The notes: a model not told the origin generated them from the letters alone. Counted from the first letter of the stretch, positions 37,490-50,309 are shown. The stretch is DNA of 64,000 nt from Agroathelia rolfsii (GCA_018343915.1 JABRWF010000003.1:2728001-2792000); one strand, 5' to 3'. Numbers and translations: made by a program.

Positions 37490-40313
37490 ATGGCGGCCAG
37501 GAAGCTACAGAGTCTGTCCTATGATTTATCTGAGCCACCCAGCTGATTCTGACCCTATGTTCTCATTTAGCGGAGATCGACCGAACTCTTAAGAAGGTTG
37601 CCGAGGGCGTTGAACTCTTCGACAGCATATATGACAAGATGCAAGCCTCCACAAACGCGACGCAGAAAGAGAAGCTAGAGGCCGATCTCAAGACGCAAAT
37701 AAAGAAGCTGCAACGATTACGCGACCAGATCAAGACCTGGCTCGCGAGCAATGACATCAAAGACAAGTCTCTACTCTTAGAGAATAGGAAACTAATCGAG
37801 ACAGTAAGTGATCTTCAAATATTCCTCATCTGGGCTATATTGGCGCGGAGAATTGTCTCATTATGCAAGAAAGTTTACTGATTCCACTTGCTGTGCAGCA
37901 AATGGAGAAGTTCAAGGCCTGTGAGAAGGAAATGAAGACGAAGGCATTCTCCAAGGAGGGTCTCATACAAGCGGCGAAGATGGACCCACAACAAAGGGAG
38001 AAGGTGGAGACGATATCGTGGTTGCAAAACAAGGTCGAGGAGCTACAGCTCCAGGTCGAGACGGCCGAGGCCGACATCGAGTCTCTGCAAGGTACAGTCA
38101 AGAAGAAGAGCAAGTCTACACCCAATACCGAACGTCTTGAATCGCTGGAACATCTCAACGAACGTCGGAAATGGCACATAAGTCGCCTAGAGATTGTGCT
38201 TCGTTTACTTGATAACGGCACATTGCCTATAGAGAAAGCGATCGACCTCAAGGAAGATGTGGCATATTTTGTGGAAAGCAATACGGTTCGTTGCAGTGCT
38301 GTCGTTTGCTTTCTTTCCCAGGAACCAGTTAAGGTGTTTTGGACAAGTAGGACGACGAATTTGAAGAGGACGAGGGGATATATGATGAACTCAACCTTGA
38401 TGAAGAGGAAGAGAAATTCGGTCTACATATAGAGGAGGATGCTTCAGACGACTCGGACGAGCAGAGCGAAGGTAGGTTGAACTCGGATCAAACAAACTGT
38501 TGGTTAACCATCGGGTCTAGATATTCCTCCTCGGACGCCTCACAAGAAGCATGACGAGGAGAGCGTAAGCAGTAGTAGACAAGCAGAAAGTCCAATACTC
38601 AAGAAAGCCTCTGTATCCGTACATCCACGGAGTGGGTTTAGCCTCTTTGTCCCTATACTCGCTATAACTCATTGCAATTTGTGTTACAGAAACATCGATA
38701 GCCGCAGAAAGTATGCTCGAGGCATGAGTGTGCCTATTGATTATACTAACCCGTCTTTTAGCATCGAAGCCACCACCACCAAATTTCGCGCAACAACCCA
38801 TGTCCAGTGTTCTGAAATCAGGTCTTCCATCAACACCAACGAAACCCCCTATACGGTATGCGGAGGCTGCTGCTGCGGCAGTGACACCTGCAAAGGACTC
38901 AGCTGCGACTGCATCTACATCATCACATCCGCCAGCTACATCGATAACGACTCCAGCACCTACATCAGTATCGACGACATCGGCACCAACACCGACAGCA
39001 CCGTCAATAGCACCTTCAACGTCCGCTGCATCGACATCGCAAGATCATTTAACAACATCACCAAGCTTGACACACCCTTCGGTAACAAGTCCAATGCTAT
39101 CGTCGGCAGCATCTGTATCGCAGCAACAAGATAGCTCGTTTTATTCTGACCAAGAGTCGCCCTCGGTATCAGAGGCCGTGGCAAGTCCAGTAGTAGGACC
39201 GGCTGCTATTTCGTCGCCAGTGAAGAGCGGGAAAGGTTCGTTCCATGATCAAGTAACATCCAACCCAACTTTTCCTGAATACAGAGGCAGGAACTCCATC
39301 AGAGCCACAGCCCTCAGAGACACCCGCTGTAAGTACAAGGTACCTTACGCAGTCAGCTTACTTGGTTTAAATGTACTTGCGCAGGCAAAACCACCATCAG
39401 ATTCACCTGTTGTTCCACCACAATTGACTACACAGGACTCTACAGCAGCTCCTTCACCGCTTCCGCAATCTTCCCAACCCGTTTCAAATGCTGCGCCAAT
39501 TCAAACACCTGTTAGTCAATCCCCAGGACCATCAGTTACGCTGGCACAACCACAATATCCCCCAGGTGTCAAGGTTTCAGAGCAGACGCAACAAGTGCCA
39601 AGCGCACGAACTCCCTCTGCTGCTTCACGCCCCGTAAATCCAAACGCCTTCCCTGGTTCATTGTCGGATCTCGTAATATCATTCGAGAACGTTAAACAGA
39701 AGGGTAAGAACTAATACCCATCATGCTACGTTAACCAGGATACTGACAATCCAATAAACAGCTGCCCACAGGATGTCGAGTCTCGATCAAGTGCACAAGA
39801 TGCTCGAGAGCGGATATCGTAGTATTCCCCAACCACGTGACACGGAGAAGTACGTCGGCTTTACGTACTTCAGATCCTACTCATGCTTAAAATGACATAC
39901 AGGCCCAGATACTATGTACCACGGAATCCCTTCCAAACTCCATCGTACTATCCGCAGACTGTTCATCCCGTCCTGAACACTAACAGCGTATATGCACAAG
40001 CCGAGGTTGAGGTTCTTTTCTACGTGTTCTATTACCTGCCGGGCACGTACCAACAGTGAGTGTAATAATCGCACCTTTTGTAGTCCAGATTTTTTATTCG
40101 TGTTTTGCTAGATACCTCGCAGCCAAGGAACTGAAGCGTCAATCATGGCGGTTCCACATCAAGTACTTGACGTGGTTCCAAAGGCACTCAGAACCGCAAG
40201 CAATTACGGACGAGTACGAACAAGGGATGTATGTTTACTTCGACTGGGAAGGCTCATGGTGCCAACGCAAGAAGAGCGATTTCCGATTCGAGTATCGATA
40301 TCTTGAAGACTAA
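37490..40313 (+). CDS. NOT3: CCR4-NOT subunit Not3/Not5
   Basis: Subunit of the CCR4-NOT deadenylation complex. Exon 1 is 22 nt (MAARKLQ plus one base) and joins [20 protein letters not shown], the start of the N-terminal coiled-coil Not3 domain. This continues [60 protein letters not shown] and [20 protein letters not shown]. An acidic stretch ([20 protein letters not shown]) follows, then a long Ser/Thr/Pro/Ala-rich linker. The C-terminal NOT box is intact: [12 protein letters not shown] sequence, [20 protein letters not shown], then [40 protein letters not shown] and a final [10 protein letters not shown]. About nine exons. One domain protein replaces the separate Not3 and Not5 of budding yeast. 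Upstream region shared with BEM1. Confidence 0.93.
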
Positions 40314-40566
40314 GCAACGACTCGTTGTCCCTTATGGATATGGACCATATTCACTTTCTTTCCCACTTCATTTTATTATTTCCCATCATCATCAGCAATA
40401 GCTTTTCTTCTGTATTGCGCCTGTGAGAGCTTTTGCAGGACGTCATTCCAATTTCTTTTTTGCTCTATGCGTCTAGTATTATCAAATGAATTGAATGTGC
40501 ACATCACAAACGTATTTTAGTAAAATGTGGTGTATGATTAATGCAGGTAAAGAAATGAGGGAAATA

Positions 40567-41457
40567 TTAATCGAGTTTAATAACAGCACCGAGCTTCTCG
40601 AATAGTTCCTTGAGTTTGTCGGCATCTTCCTTGGGAAGGTTTTCTTTAAGAACTTTTGGTGTTCCCTCAACAAACTTCTTAGCCTGTAGATGGTAGAAGG
40701 TGAGGACAATGAAACAACGAATAAGTAATCGTCAAGCAGAAGGGTACGAACATCAATCAGGGTCAGGTTTGGAATAAGGGCCTTGACTTCTCGGATGACC
40801 TTCGGCTTGGCTGCAGCGTCGAAGGACTCCAGGGTGACATTGAAGACCGTCTTCTCCTTGGGCTTCTCCTGCATAGTTGAAGAAGTATTAATATATGTAC
40901 AATAATCGATTAGTCGTTTAAAAAGGACTTGCCTCAGCAGCTGTCTCTTCAGCAGCCGCAGGTGCTGCCGCCACCGGTGCTGCAGCAGGCATAGCAATTT
41001 CTTGGATGTTTAACCGTGACTAGAAGAGAAAAACGACAATATTCAGACGCTCCATAGTAAACCACTTTGAACTGTTACTACATACCTTGAGCAGTGTGAC
41101 CAAGTCAGCCGCCTGCAGCAGTGTCAGACCCGAAATGTCGTCGACTATACGACCAATTTTCGGGTCGGTTGGTGTTGATGGAGGAGCCGCGTCGGAAGAC
41201 GTCGACGGGGCGGCTTCAGTTGCTAGGCATCGTAAAGAGGTTCTTGTGGGTCGTAAGGCGCTGTGGGAGGAAGAAACAGAACCGTTTATGTCCATGTGAG
41301 CATGGAAGGAACGCGGTCAGGCTGTTGTGGGGATATTGTCGCGCACCGGTCAAAACGAGAACGAGAGAGTGCGCGGAGGGACGAAGAGCAACGAGACTAT
41401 GCATGTTTTATCAGTATAGAGGGTAAAGAGAGCTTGTGAGATTGGACATACGGCCAT
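40567..41457 (-). CDS. Mitochondrial ribosomal protein bL12m
   Basis: Stalk protein of the mitochondrial large subunit that recruits translation GTPases (yeast Mnp1). Exon 1 is only ATGGCC (41457-41452). A 55-nt intron leads to exon 2 (41396-41347), whose phase then fits the next exon: MASRCSSSLRALSRSRFDR, then ALRPTRTSLRCLATEAAPS, a presequence. The body is TDPKIGRIVDDISGLTLLQA, ADLVTLLK, SRLNIQEIAMP, an Ala/Pro hinge (AAAPVAAAPAAAEETAAE), EKTVFNVTLESFDAAAKPKV, IREVKALIPNLTLIDAKKFV and EGTPKVLKENLPKEDADKLK, ending GAVIKLD. The C-terminal domain of L7/L12 is complete. An alternative start at an ATG in intron 1 gives the wrong frame. Confidence 0.9.
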
Positions 41458-42799
41458 GGCAGCTAAGTAGGTACAATGCAGCAACAAGTGAAGCGTAGTA
41501 TTGGACGAAATTTCGGAATGCGCCTGAATGTCTTTCTGTCACGTGACCATGCATCCGCTTCAAAAGTCCGCCAATGCTAATAGCATCTCATATTTATATC
41601 ACGACCATGACTCGGATTACAGTTACAAGGCCCTTAACTGTTTAAATAGGAACTATAGATATATCTACTATAACGATGTCCCTTTAATGTCAAATCCTTG
41701 AACCGAGAAATAGCACCTGGTCCTGACAGTCGGTCGCTTTGAGTTGCCATACCGTACTTGCTGAGTCTCGTTCACTATTCAGGCGACCGACTCATATGTA
41801 TAAGGCCTATCTAACTGCATTATCTTGTAATTTTTTAAACTAGTATATCAATTACAATTGCTTATATTCCCAATATCACTTTGGAAACCTAGAAGACGAA
41901 TACTCTGTACGCTGTACTGATAACACCTGATGATTACTCCCAGTATCTTCTATAGAGTGAGATGAAGTAGTCAGCTGTTATGATGCTCGCATTTACGCCG
42001 TGCAAATATAGAATAATGGGACCTTGGAAGACGACTAGAACAGTAACAATGACTACTGGATGCCAGTGATCGCTCATCATCAATACATCATTACGGAAAA
42101 CTTGACGCCTAGACTCAAGCTTCTAGGACAGCCTGTGCGGCTTGGTTGCATGTGTTGGCTAATAATCGCCAATGATATCTTCTTGAACGCCTAGGTTGTC
42201 TCAATTACGCCTCTGGTATGAGGTTGCATATCAGAAGCATCAAAAAACTCGCGCAGGACTGCTGGCGTACTCCATGATTGTTAGATGATCATTATTATAC
42301 GCGTCAATATTATTAGAGTAGTACACAATGTTATTATTATTTTCTCATGTTAAGTGAGAACTGTGTCAACTGAGATAATCTACAAGCTGTCACTGCATTT
42401 AGCGCACTGAGCTTTGACATGTTCATCAAGCTTTTATCTTGCGGCAAAATAAAGAAAGGAAGAATATAATTATAATGTGCAGCTAGAAATTGGTGTAGAA
42501 CAATTCCCGAAATTATCATAGCATTCTATGCTCAGTGTAATCAGTGCTCCTCAAGCTGAAAATTGTTACTCCAATGTATCCTGCGGGTATCGCTTCCCGA
42601 TACCAAAGGGCTCACACTCCTTTGCGACTTTCTTCAGTTATAAACTGTCTCATTCACTCCCGAGAAATTACATCAATGAGGAGACGTAATTACTATCTAG
42701 TGATTATTATTATGGATGAAGGTATTGGCAATGGATGCCGACCAGGACGTAATGATACCATCGAAATATAGGTAATAGATATAAAAGCATTGAAGGCAT
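41458..42799. other. 1.34-kb spacer without a supported gene
   Basis: AT-rich sequence between bL12m and uL24m. It holds an isolated ACGCGT at 42299-42304, far from any cell-cycle gene. Short frames have no family features. Confidence 0.5.
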
Positions 42800-44068
42800 C
42801 TACGCCGGGATGACCTGGTTCTTGCCCGGCGTGAGTTCGAGATTGGCAAGAATATCGAGCTGTCTCTGTCTCCTCTTCTCCCTCTTCCCTTCCTTGAACT
42901 CGATCTGCTTGACGCGCTTGGGAGTGAGCCACCTCCTCTTGCGCTCGGCCGCCTTCTCGGCTTCAAGCTGTTGTTTCCATTTGAAGACAGCATCTGCGCG
43001 TGCCTCGCGGCGCGTTCTGCCGTCGAGGTTCGTAAACTCGCGTTTCGTGATGGTCTCGAGGAGTGTGTCAACATAGCGTTGGCGCGCTTGCCAGCGTGCC
43101 TGTTTCTTGGCGCGCGCGTGCGGATTAGAGAGCTCTTTCTCTAGGTGGATTTCCATGGGTGCCGACTCAGGAAGTGGCTTTTTATAACTAGGGTTTAACA
43201 ATCCCAGGAAGTACTTCCTTTCGCTCGGTGGCTCGGGGAAGTTTTGTCTAGGAGTAACTGGAAGGGGAGGGGGTTGCCATGTGATGGCCATGACGGAGTC
43301 TTGGTTGGTGTCATATGTTCCGGCTGAATTACCACATTAGAAAGGCCATTCATACAGGTCGGGAATTGATATCAGATAATTACGTTTTGGTGTTGGCTTG
43401 GGGGGCTCTGCTGGCCATGGGATGACCAGCTTTTCCTGTGTCGTCCATTCAGGTACATGAGGAACCGTGCTGGTTGCGAACCGACTCCACTGCCATCGAT
43501 GGGCCCACCACTGAGGCTTGGTCGTCCCTAGACGCTTCGCAAATACACTGCCAGGTTGGAAAGTGTCAGGGAGACGAACACAGTATTACCAGGGGAGGTA
43601 CGTACGGTTTAAGGATAGGTTCTTTCGAGCCATCTTCAGGCGGATACTCGAAATTGCCAAGAAAGAGTTGGCAGCGAGAGTAGTGGACATTTTTTGCTGG
43701 AGGCAATTTCCCAGGACGTATCTCGGCCTAAACACAAGCACATTTTTAATGGATGTCGTTTATACAGGGCTTGGAATGGGTAGACATACGGCATTAGGTG
43801 AACCCTTCAGAAATATGCGGTTACTGATCTTATTGATACTCAGTACTTCGTGAATTGTGTTAGTTTTGTCACCGAGAAGACGAATTTGGTCTCCGGGGAC
43901 GATATTCCAGTATTTGATGCGGTCACTGGGTCGCACAGACTTAACGAAGGGGTCCTTCCAGGATGTGCGCTTTGTCCAGTAGCGTGGGAAGCTCTGAAGG
44001 TGCTTAAACTCTCGCGTCCATGGCGAGTTGGTCGTCGCTCTCACGACTTGCTGGCGCGTAATAGACAT
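42800..44068 (-). CDS. Mitochondrial ribosomal protein uL24m
   Basis: Large-subunit mitoribosomal protein (yeast Mrpl40). The ATG at 44068 starts MSITRQQVVRATTNSPWTRE. The KOW motif follows: IKYWNIVPGDQIRLLGDKTN, TIHEVLSINKISNRIFLKG. Further exons give AEIRPGKLPPAKNVHYSRCQ, LFLGNFEYPPEDGSKEPILK, VFAKRLGTTKPQWWAHRWQW and HVPEWTTQEKLVIPWPAEPP. The last exon carries MAITWQPPPLPVTPRQNFPE, ARAKKQARWQARQRYVDTLL, and a long basic helix (KRVKQIEFKEGKREKRRQRQ) before LTPGKNQVIPA. The product is about 360 aa, longer than bacterial L24, as usual in fungi. Four exons; all introns are 50-70 nt. Its upstream neighbour on the same strand is the 89-aa orphan. Confidence 0.85.
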
Positions 44069-44170
44069 GGAAGCTGCGGTGAGGCCAGAAAGAGACGAGA
44101 GACTGAGGGTATAGTGAATGCCAATGAGAAGCGGGTCGGAAGCAAAATAAAAACCATCACGTGATTTATT

Positions 44171-44440
44171 TCAGTAGCAAGTCTTCAATCCATCAACCCC
44201 GCAGCCAACGGTGTTCATCATTTTGTTCATTGTGCCTACGAAGTTGTCTGTTAGTGCACGGACCATATGCTCTTGGGGCTGAATATAGACAGCGTCTGAT
44301 ACCGCCTTGCGTGGGTCTGATAGTTTCCCTGAGACTCTCTCTGAAACGGAGGATGTATCATCTTCAGGTTCTCTGATTGGCCAGACACCGCCGTGTTGCA
44401 TTAATGAATTGTCGCCATTTGAACCCAAATCACAAGACAT
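44171..44440 (-). CDS. 89-aa orphan small protein
   Basis: A complete frame from the ATG at 44440 to the TGA at 44171-44173. I do not recognise it. Composition is mixed and not repetitive: MSCDLGSNGDNSLMQHGG, PIREPEDDTSSVSERVSG, SDPRKAVSDAVYIQPQEH and MVRALTDNFVGTMNKMMNTV, ending CGVDGLKTCY. The middle looks helical and the ends carry three Cys in total. No signal peptide or membrane helix. It lies 103 bp upstream of uL24m on the same strand and about 210 bp from the divergent purine permease. Its balanced composition and position make a real small gene plausible; it could also be a longer spliced gene's exon. Confidence 0.45.
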   Translation of the reverse strand: MSCDLGSNGDNSLMQHGGVWPIREPEDDTSSVSERVSGKLSDPRKAVSDAVYIQPQEHMVRALTDNFVGTMNKMMNTVGCGVDGLKTCY

Positions 44441-44652
44441 CCTATGTTAGCGCTAAGCTATATCAACGTTCAATCAAAACAAATATTCAACACGGCTATA
44501 TCAGGCGTTATCGTTATCTTATACTATTCTTGGCGGGTCTATATAGAGCTCAACGTCTTGGTGCCGTGTTTAGGGATGCACCTCCTTCGTCTCAGGCTTG
44601 CACGACGTACTGGCACTTCTTCTAGTGGTCCCTCGCCCAATAGCTTGCATCT

Positions 44653-47208
44653 ATGTATGCCATAGCTACCATCTATACCGTTAATGACTATGTATTTTGA
44701 CTTTCTGAGACTCCTCTGCCTAATCCTAACGAATCATGATTAGGTAGCGTCTTCTCGTCTTGGCAGGTGGTTCCAACTTGATGGGTCCGGCCATCCGAGA
44801 GAACGTAAAGGCTCCAGATTTACAGTAGGTGGCTCTTATGGAAGCGTAGCTCTGCCTCAGATGATGGTAACCCACATATTACAGACTGAAATCCGTGCTG
44901 GCCTAACGACATGGGCTGCAATGGCGTACATCATTTCTGGTAAGTGCCTTAAACCGCTCAACATATCCAAGCTGTATTCCGACACAGATCTCTAGTCAAT
45001 GCGGCCGTTATAACAGATTCTGGTGCAACTTGTGTCTGTCCTCATACATCCGCCGATCCGAACTGTAATAACGACCAGGCATATTCAACATGCCTGGCCG
45101 AGGTTCATCGCGATCTGGTGACAACGACTGCTGCAATAGCTGCAGTGTCTTCCTTTCTCATGGGCACCTTGGCAAATCTCCCTGTGGGCATGGCTCCCGG
45201 TCTGAGTTTGAACTCTTACGTCAGTAACTTTAATCTACTGGTTGTAAAGGTTTCTTGGAACTAATCTATACCATTTAGTTTGCCTATTCGGTTGTGGGCT
45301 ACCATGGGACTGGCATCATTACGTATCGTGAGGCGTTGGGTGCAGTCTTCCTAGAAGGCTGGATATTTCTCTTCCTTTCTATCCTTGGGCTTCGTCAATG
45401 GCTTGCGCGAATCATGCCCCATTCCCTGATCCTTGCCTTGAGTGCTGGTATAGGGCTCTTCATATCATTACTCGGTCTTTCCAGCTCTGGTCTTGATATC
45501 ATAGGAGGTAGCACAACGGATCTTCTTGCTCTGGGTGGGTGTGAGCCGAAGGATTACATCGACGGCCTCGAGGGATTTTGTAACAGCAAAGTGCTACGTG
45601 ATCCCACCGTCTGGTTTGGCACCTTTATGGGAGGATTCTTGACAGTAATTCTGATGATGTATCGTGTCAAGGGTGCACTCTTGATAGGCATTCTTTTGAC
45701 CTCCTTCATTTCTTGGCCACGCGGCACCGCTATCACATTCTTTCCTTACACACAAACCGGAAATGCCGCCTTTGACTATTTCAAGAAGGTAGTGACGTTT
45801 CATCCACTGGAAAATGTGGGAGGTGCTCTCGATGTCAGTTCAATAATTGTCATATTTTCATGATGAATTCCTGACAATGCCTTGGACAGCTACAATATCG
45901 TAACCCTAAGGTGTGGTACGCTCTTATCACATTTTTATATGTCGATATACTGGATACCACCGGGTATAATCATCTTTGTACTCTATATTATCACGTGAAA
46001 TTGACAAGCGTCCCTCAGAACACTGTATTCTATGGCAAGATTCTGTGGGTTGAGGGACCCCGCCACTGGAGACTTTGAGGGATCCACTATGGCCTATTGT
46101 GTAGATGCATTTTGCATAAGTATGGGTGCCTTGATGGGCACTAGCCCCGTTTCAGCCTTTATTGAAAGTGCTACCGGCATAAGTGGTAACTCTGTGTTCT
46201 ACTAACATGTCATTTCCCTCTCTCACCATTCGTTCAATTTCTCAGAGGGCGGGAAAACAGGAATAACTGCCATTGTAACTGGCTTGGCCTTTTTTATATC
46301 TGTATTTTTCTCCCCTCTATTTTCATCCATACCGCCTTGGGCTACTGGTGGGGCATTAGTAATTGTTGGGTCACTCATGATTCGCAAGTGCGTTCCTGAT
46401 CATGTCCACAGCATCATGAACATATAGCTCAAGTTGAAACAGCGTAACCCAGATCAACTGGTCGTACACGGGTGACGCGATCCCTGCATTTCTTACACTT
46501 ATTATAGTTCCCTTCACAAGAAAGTCAGTGCTAAACATTAACAAGACAAAATGATGCTTGATCTTTTCATTCGGTTCTGTTCATGCAGTGTTGCATACGG
46601 TGTTATCGTCGGTGTGGGATCGTATGTCCTTTTGAACGGTATACCATATCTTATTCGCCTAATTACGCGCGATCGTGTCATACCACCAAGCTACGACATT
46701 TCTGAGCCGTGGATCATTCCTCCTGGTGGGGTCGTTCCTATATGGGTGTAAGTTTTCCCTCCTCAATTTCAAGTTTTTAGCTTTAGTCTTATTTTAATTT
46801 TGTCAACCAATGTGACTATATTTTGTATAGGCAAGTCCTCAAACGTCGTTATGACGGTGCCCTACAGCCTGAGCCCAATGTTCCTTCCTTGAACGAAGCG
46901 GTGCGCCTCGAAGTTGCGCAGCAGCCGCAACCGGCTACATCGAGTACTAATATCAGGACCTCCATGCATCGGGCGTGAGTAACTTTTTCTTTTCATTTCA
47001 TTTCATGTTGATCTAGACATACTACTTTGACACAAATTGGGCTGTTCTTCCCTCTTTGTATTACAAAAGCGATGGGAAAACCCATCTAGCTGCTGGGAAA
47101 CGCCCAGTTTTGGCGACACCTACACTCACGGATGAGCTGCATTCGGAAACGATTGAGTTCTCGGATCTAGGGCATGACCGCTTTTCGAGCCTGTCTACTG
47201 ATGATTGA
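44653..47208 (+). CDS. AzgA-type purine (hypoxanthine/guanine) permease
   Basis: Plasma-membrane proton symporter of the NCS2/NAT-AzgA family. I propose a first exon from the ATG at 44653 ([13 protein letters not shown]), which splices to [20 protein letters not shown] and [20 protein letters not shown]. The body has about 12-14 hydrophobic helices: [138 protein letters not shown] and [32 protein letters not shown] and [15 protein letters not shown] match the two half-helix signatures that bind the purine. The C-terminal tail is soluble and ends FSSLSTDD at the TGA at 47206-47208. About nine exons. The start exon is the least certain part. Confidence 0.88.
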
Positions 47209-47707
47209 CAACTTTGTTGTATACTTGTATCATAGTATACCCTATCCTATTAAGAATATATCCATTTTGGCTCATCAAGCACATAAGTATTGACACGCTA
47301 GCCTCGGGTAAGCAGTGTTCAGCGACTGCTTCGCTTACTATATACACTGTACTAGAGAACTCATTTGTTATACTTATATAAGAGATTGATAGATGGTACA
47401 ACGCACCTTCTATGCAACCAATGATCGAACGATGGCTAGAGAATGGGATGGAAGTGATTTTGCTTTGCACGCTGAACGAGTGGTGTAAATTCACATGCAT
47501 ATTCATCAATTTCAATCTTACACAAAAAAGGCACTACATAGTCCCCTTTCTTCCAATTTGTTTACAAGGATACTAGTAGCTGGCATCCAAAAGAAAAGAA
47601 AATGATAAGAAATATAAAAAGAAGAATTAACAGCGTCTAATACGGGATGATAAAGACGGTGTGAGATAAGTTAACGAATCCGTCGACCAGAGCGATATCC
47701 TGGATCG
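47209..47707. other. Convergent spacer, permease / MBP1 genes
   Basis: About 500 bp between two stop codons of convergent genes; AT-rich with no supported gene. Confidence 0.55.
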
Positions 47708-50164
47708 CTATGACACTGCGCTCGTTTTCCAGCCACTCCATGCACTCGATGATGAAGTTGGTTCTTCTGATTCAAGAGTCTAGAGAACAACCAAATGAGT
47801 CTGGAGCGAACAAGCAAATAGATGTATATTATCAATTTCAATTTACCTCCAATAGCATACCAAGAACGTGATCAACTTCAGATGGCGGTACACCTCCACA
47901 GCCAGCGCCAATAAGCCTCCTATAGTCGGCCATTTTCCCTCCCGTACCAGCCTCGGCCTGGGATGTGACAAGCTCTTGGAAAGCTATCTTGCGCTTTTTG
48001 TTGAACTCGCCCACTTCCGCGCGCAAAGCCTGGCACTCGGCCTGCAGAGCGACAGGATCATGAGGGATATTATCGTATAACTCTATGAGGTCCGAGTTAT
48101 CTTCAAATAGCGTGGTTGGCGCCTTGCGCTTGCCCTTCTTATCGGGGCTCGAGGGTGAGTCGGTCACAAGTGTAGTATCCTCATCCGTGATGCGATACGT
48201 GGTCGCCGGAGTGAGCATTAGCTGTCCATCCGCAGCAGCACGAATCTTGCCCTCACGCTTTTCCTCGTCCTGAACCCAACGCTCCCATCCAAGCCGGTGA
48301 CGGCGGCCCATCTTGGTAAGCAATTCGCTCTCACGATCGAGCAAGGTTTGCTGAGAATGTGTGATGGCCTCGGCCTGCGTGCGTAGGTGTCCGACAGTCC
48401 GTTGACTCTCGAGGATCTCAGCTTGGATGTTGTTCAGCAGGGCGTGTGCCTGGTTCATGTCTCGCTCCTTTTCGCGCAGTTCTTGATCAAACGAGGCCGC
48501 AAGGCTGTCCAACATTGTTGTCATGTCATTGACGCAGCGCGTGCTAGCCTTTTGGGCTGCTGTCGAGACGTGCACGGGTGGTCGATCGCCGTGTGGAAGC
48601 CCTGTGCTGTAACTGGAACCAGCACCAGGTGTAGGATAGACAACCGGCGCGTTATTTGTCGGGTTTGTAGCTTCAGGTCTGGAAGCGGGTGGAGAGGCCC
48701 GGAAACGCTCGTCTTCGAGTATGTAGTCTTCGGCACTCTTACCGTCGCTGTTGATGATTTTCGGGTCAGCGCCATGATCGATCAAGATCTTGACTAGGCG
48801 CTTGCTGCGACAGCGAGCAGCCATGGTCAACGCCGTTTCACCATCTTCATCTTGAAAATTTATGACGTCTGCGAGCTCTTTGGGATAGTCTGCGAGACGG
48901 GCGAGAACTGTTTCCATGTAATATCGTGCCGCATGGGATTTACCCTTTGTCATGGCTACATCGACAATGTGATGAAAAACGGTACGATTGGAATTGTCGA
49001 TGTTCAGCGTTGAACGGTGAAGGAGCTCGTAGAGTTCGGGAAACTTGCGCACGTCATAGTTGTTTGAGAACATGACGCTTCTCATGAGTGCAGTCTGTCC
49101 AGATTTATTGACTTTAAATATATCAGCACCATGAGTCAACAACAGTTTGACGACACGCAAACGACCCATTGCGCATGCCCAGTGCAGTGCAGTATGCCCG
49201 TCGTCGTCGATAGCCATGTTGGGATCAAAGTCAGGTGGTGGCTCAACGAGCAACTGTGGCACTTGGTTGGTGTCCGAGATGAAGTATTCGAGGATCTGAT
49301 CTGCATAGTTCCTGGAGTCATGTCCGTTGATTTGTGGCATTAGGCCTTCAGTGAAGACATCCGCTTCTCGCCTGGGAACCCTTTTCCGACTGACAGGAGG
49401 CTCTTCCTCATGGAAAGATTCGGCACTGTTGATAGGTGAAGGTGTGCGAGAGCTAGAAGATGCCTCTGAAGGTGAGGGCGTCATGGACCCACCCTCGGTG
49501 CCAGATGCAGAGGCTGTTTCTGCGTCAGATGCAGCGACCGGTGGGGGCGCTGGTTCTTGGGCTTGACGCCGAGATGACCGAGTATTCATAGTCATTCCCC
49601 CTGTATTAGCGGTGGTGCGTACGGTGCCTTTTGCGGGTGGCCCGGAAGCAAGATGCTTCGGTGCGGGAGGTGGACTTTTACTAGCAGCTTGAAAGTCGAT
49701 AATTGGCCGCAAGAGTTCATCGCAATTGTATTGCTTGGATAACTCTAGTCCTCGATTGGGAGGTATCCAAGTACCTAAAATGTATAAGCGAGTCTGATCC
49801 GAGCATCTGCGAGAAATTTATTCACCCTGGTACTTTCCGTATCCTCCTTGGACCTTTTCATGTTCGCCTTTCTGCACCTCACGTTCGAGTACTCGGGTTC
49901 TCTGCGGCTTATCGAATCCTGCGACCTTGAGGATCTGTGTTGCGTTTAGCCAGCCATCTGAGCGGCGGCGCATAACCGCCACACCCTTGCATGACCTGCT
50001 CTGGAGCGTAAGATACGAGGAGATGAAGAGGATGAATGAAAGTCGGTGCTCACATCTCATAGACGGGCACGCCGCTATACGTGGCCTGGAAAAGGGTCAG
50101 CAAAGCAGGGTATATGCGGGTTGTCTACCCACGAAAATACCTTGAAAATCGCGGGCTCTGGCAT
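47708..50164 (-). CDS. MBP1: MBF factor, Mbp1/Swi4/Res type (APSES + ankyrin)
   Basis: DNA-binding subunit of the G1/S transcription factor. The ATG at 50164 opens MPEPAIFK, joined to [80 protein letters not shown] and [15 protein letters not shown]: a complete APSES domain (about residues 1-105). A disordered Ser/Pro region follows. Ankyrin repeats include [60 protein letters not shown] and [20 protein letters not shown]. The C-terminal half has coiled-coil segments, e.g. [20 protein letters not shown]. The last exon, about 70 nt, gives a short Ser-rich tail ending KTSAVS at the TAG at 47708. About 750 aa. It is divergent from CDC14 over 258 bp, and ACGCGT and CACGTG lie between the two genes. 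Confidence 0.93.
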
Positions 50165-50267
50165 AACAGCACGCTGTATTGGCGTAGAGATCGATGGAGA
50201 GCAGGACCAGAAAGGGATTGGCAACCTGCGCCAGGCTGATACACAGGCGAGTAGACGCCTGCGGAGG

Positions 50268-50309
50268 CAAACGCGACGCGCGGTCACGTGGTATGATTAC
50301 ATAACGCGT
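50268..50309. promoter_or_regulatory. MCB and E-box cluster between MBP1 and CDC14
   Basis: Within the 258-bp divergent promoter there is a CGCG-rich block (ACGCGACGCGCGG at 50271-50283), a CACGTG at 50285-50290 and a perfect ACGCGT at 50304-50309. The first block contains ACGCGA, one base from the MluI cell-cycle box. The cluster is 104-145 bp upstream of the MBP1 ATG and about 115-155 bp upstream of the CDC14 ATG, so it could serve both. The gene on the left encodes the protein class that binds ACGCGT, suggesting autoregulation. Confidence 0.7.

Noticed and set aside
42299..42304. ACGCGT box between the two mitoribosomal genes
   Set aside because: Single copy, no neighbouring CACGTG, no cell-cycle gene near it. 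Single ACGCGT hexamers also occur inside coding sequence (for example near 22148, 34073 and 54980), so isolated copies are not informative.
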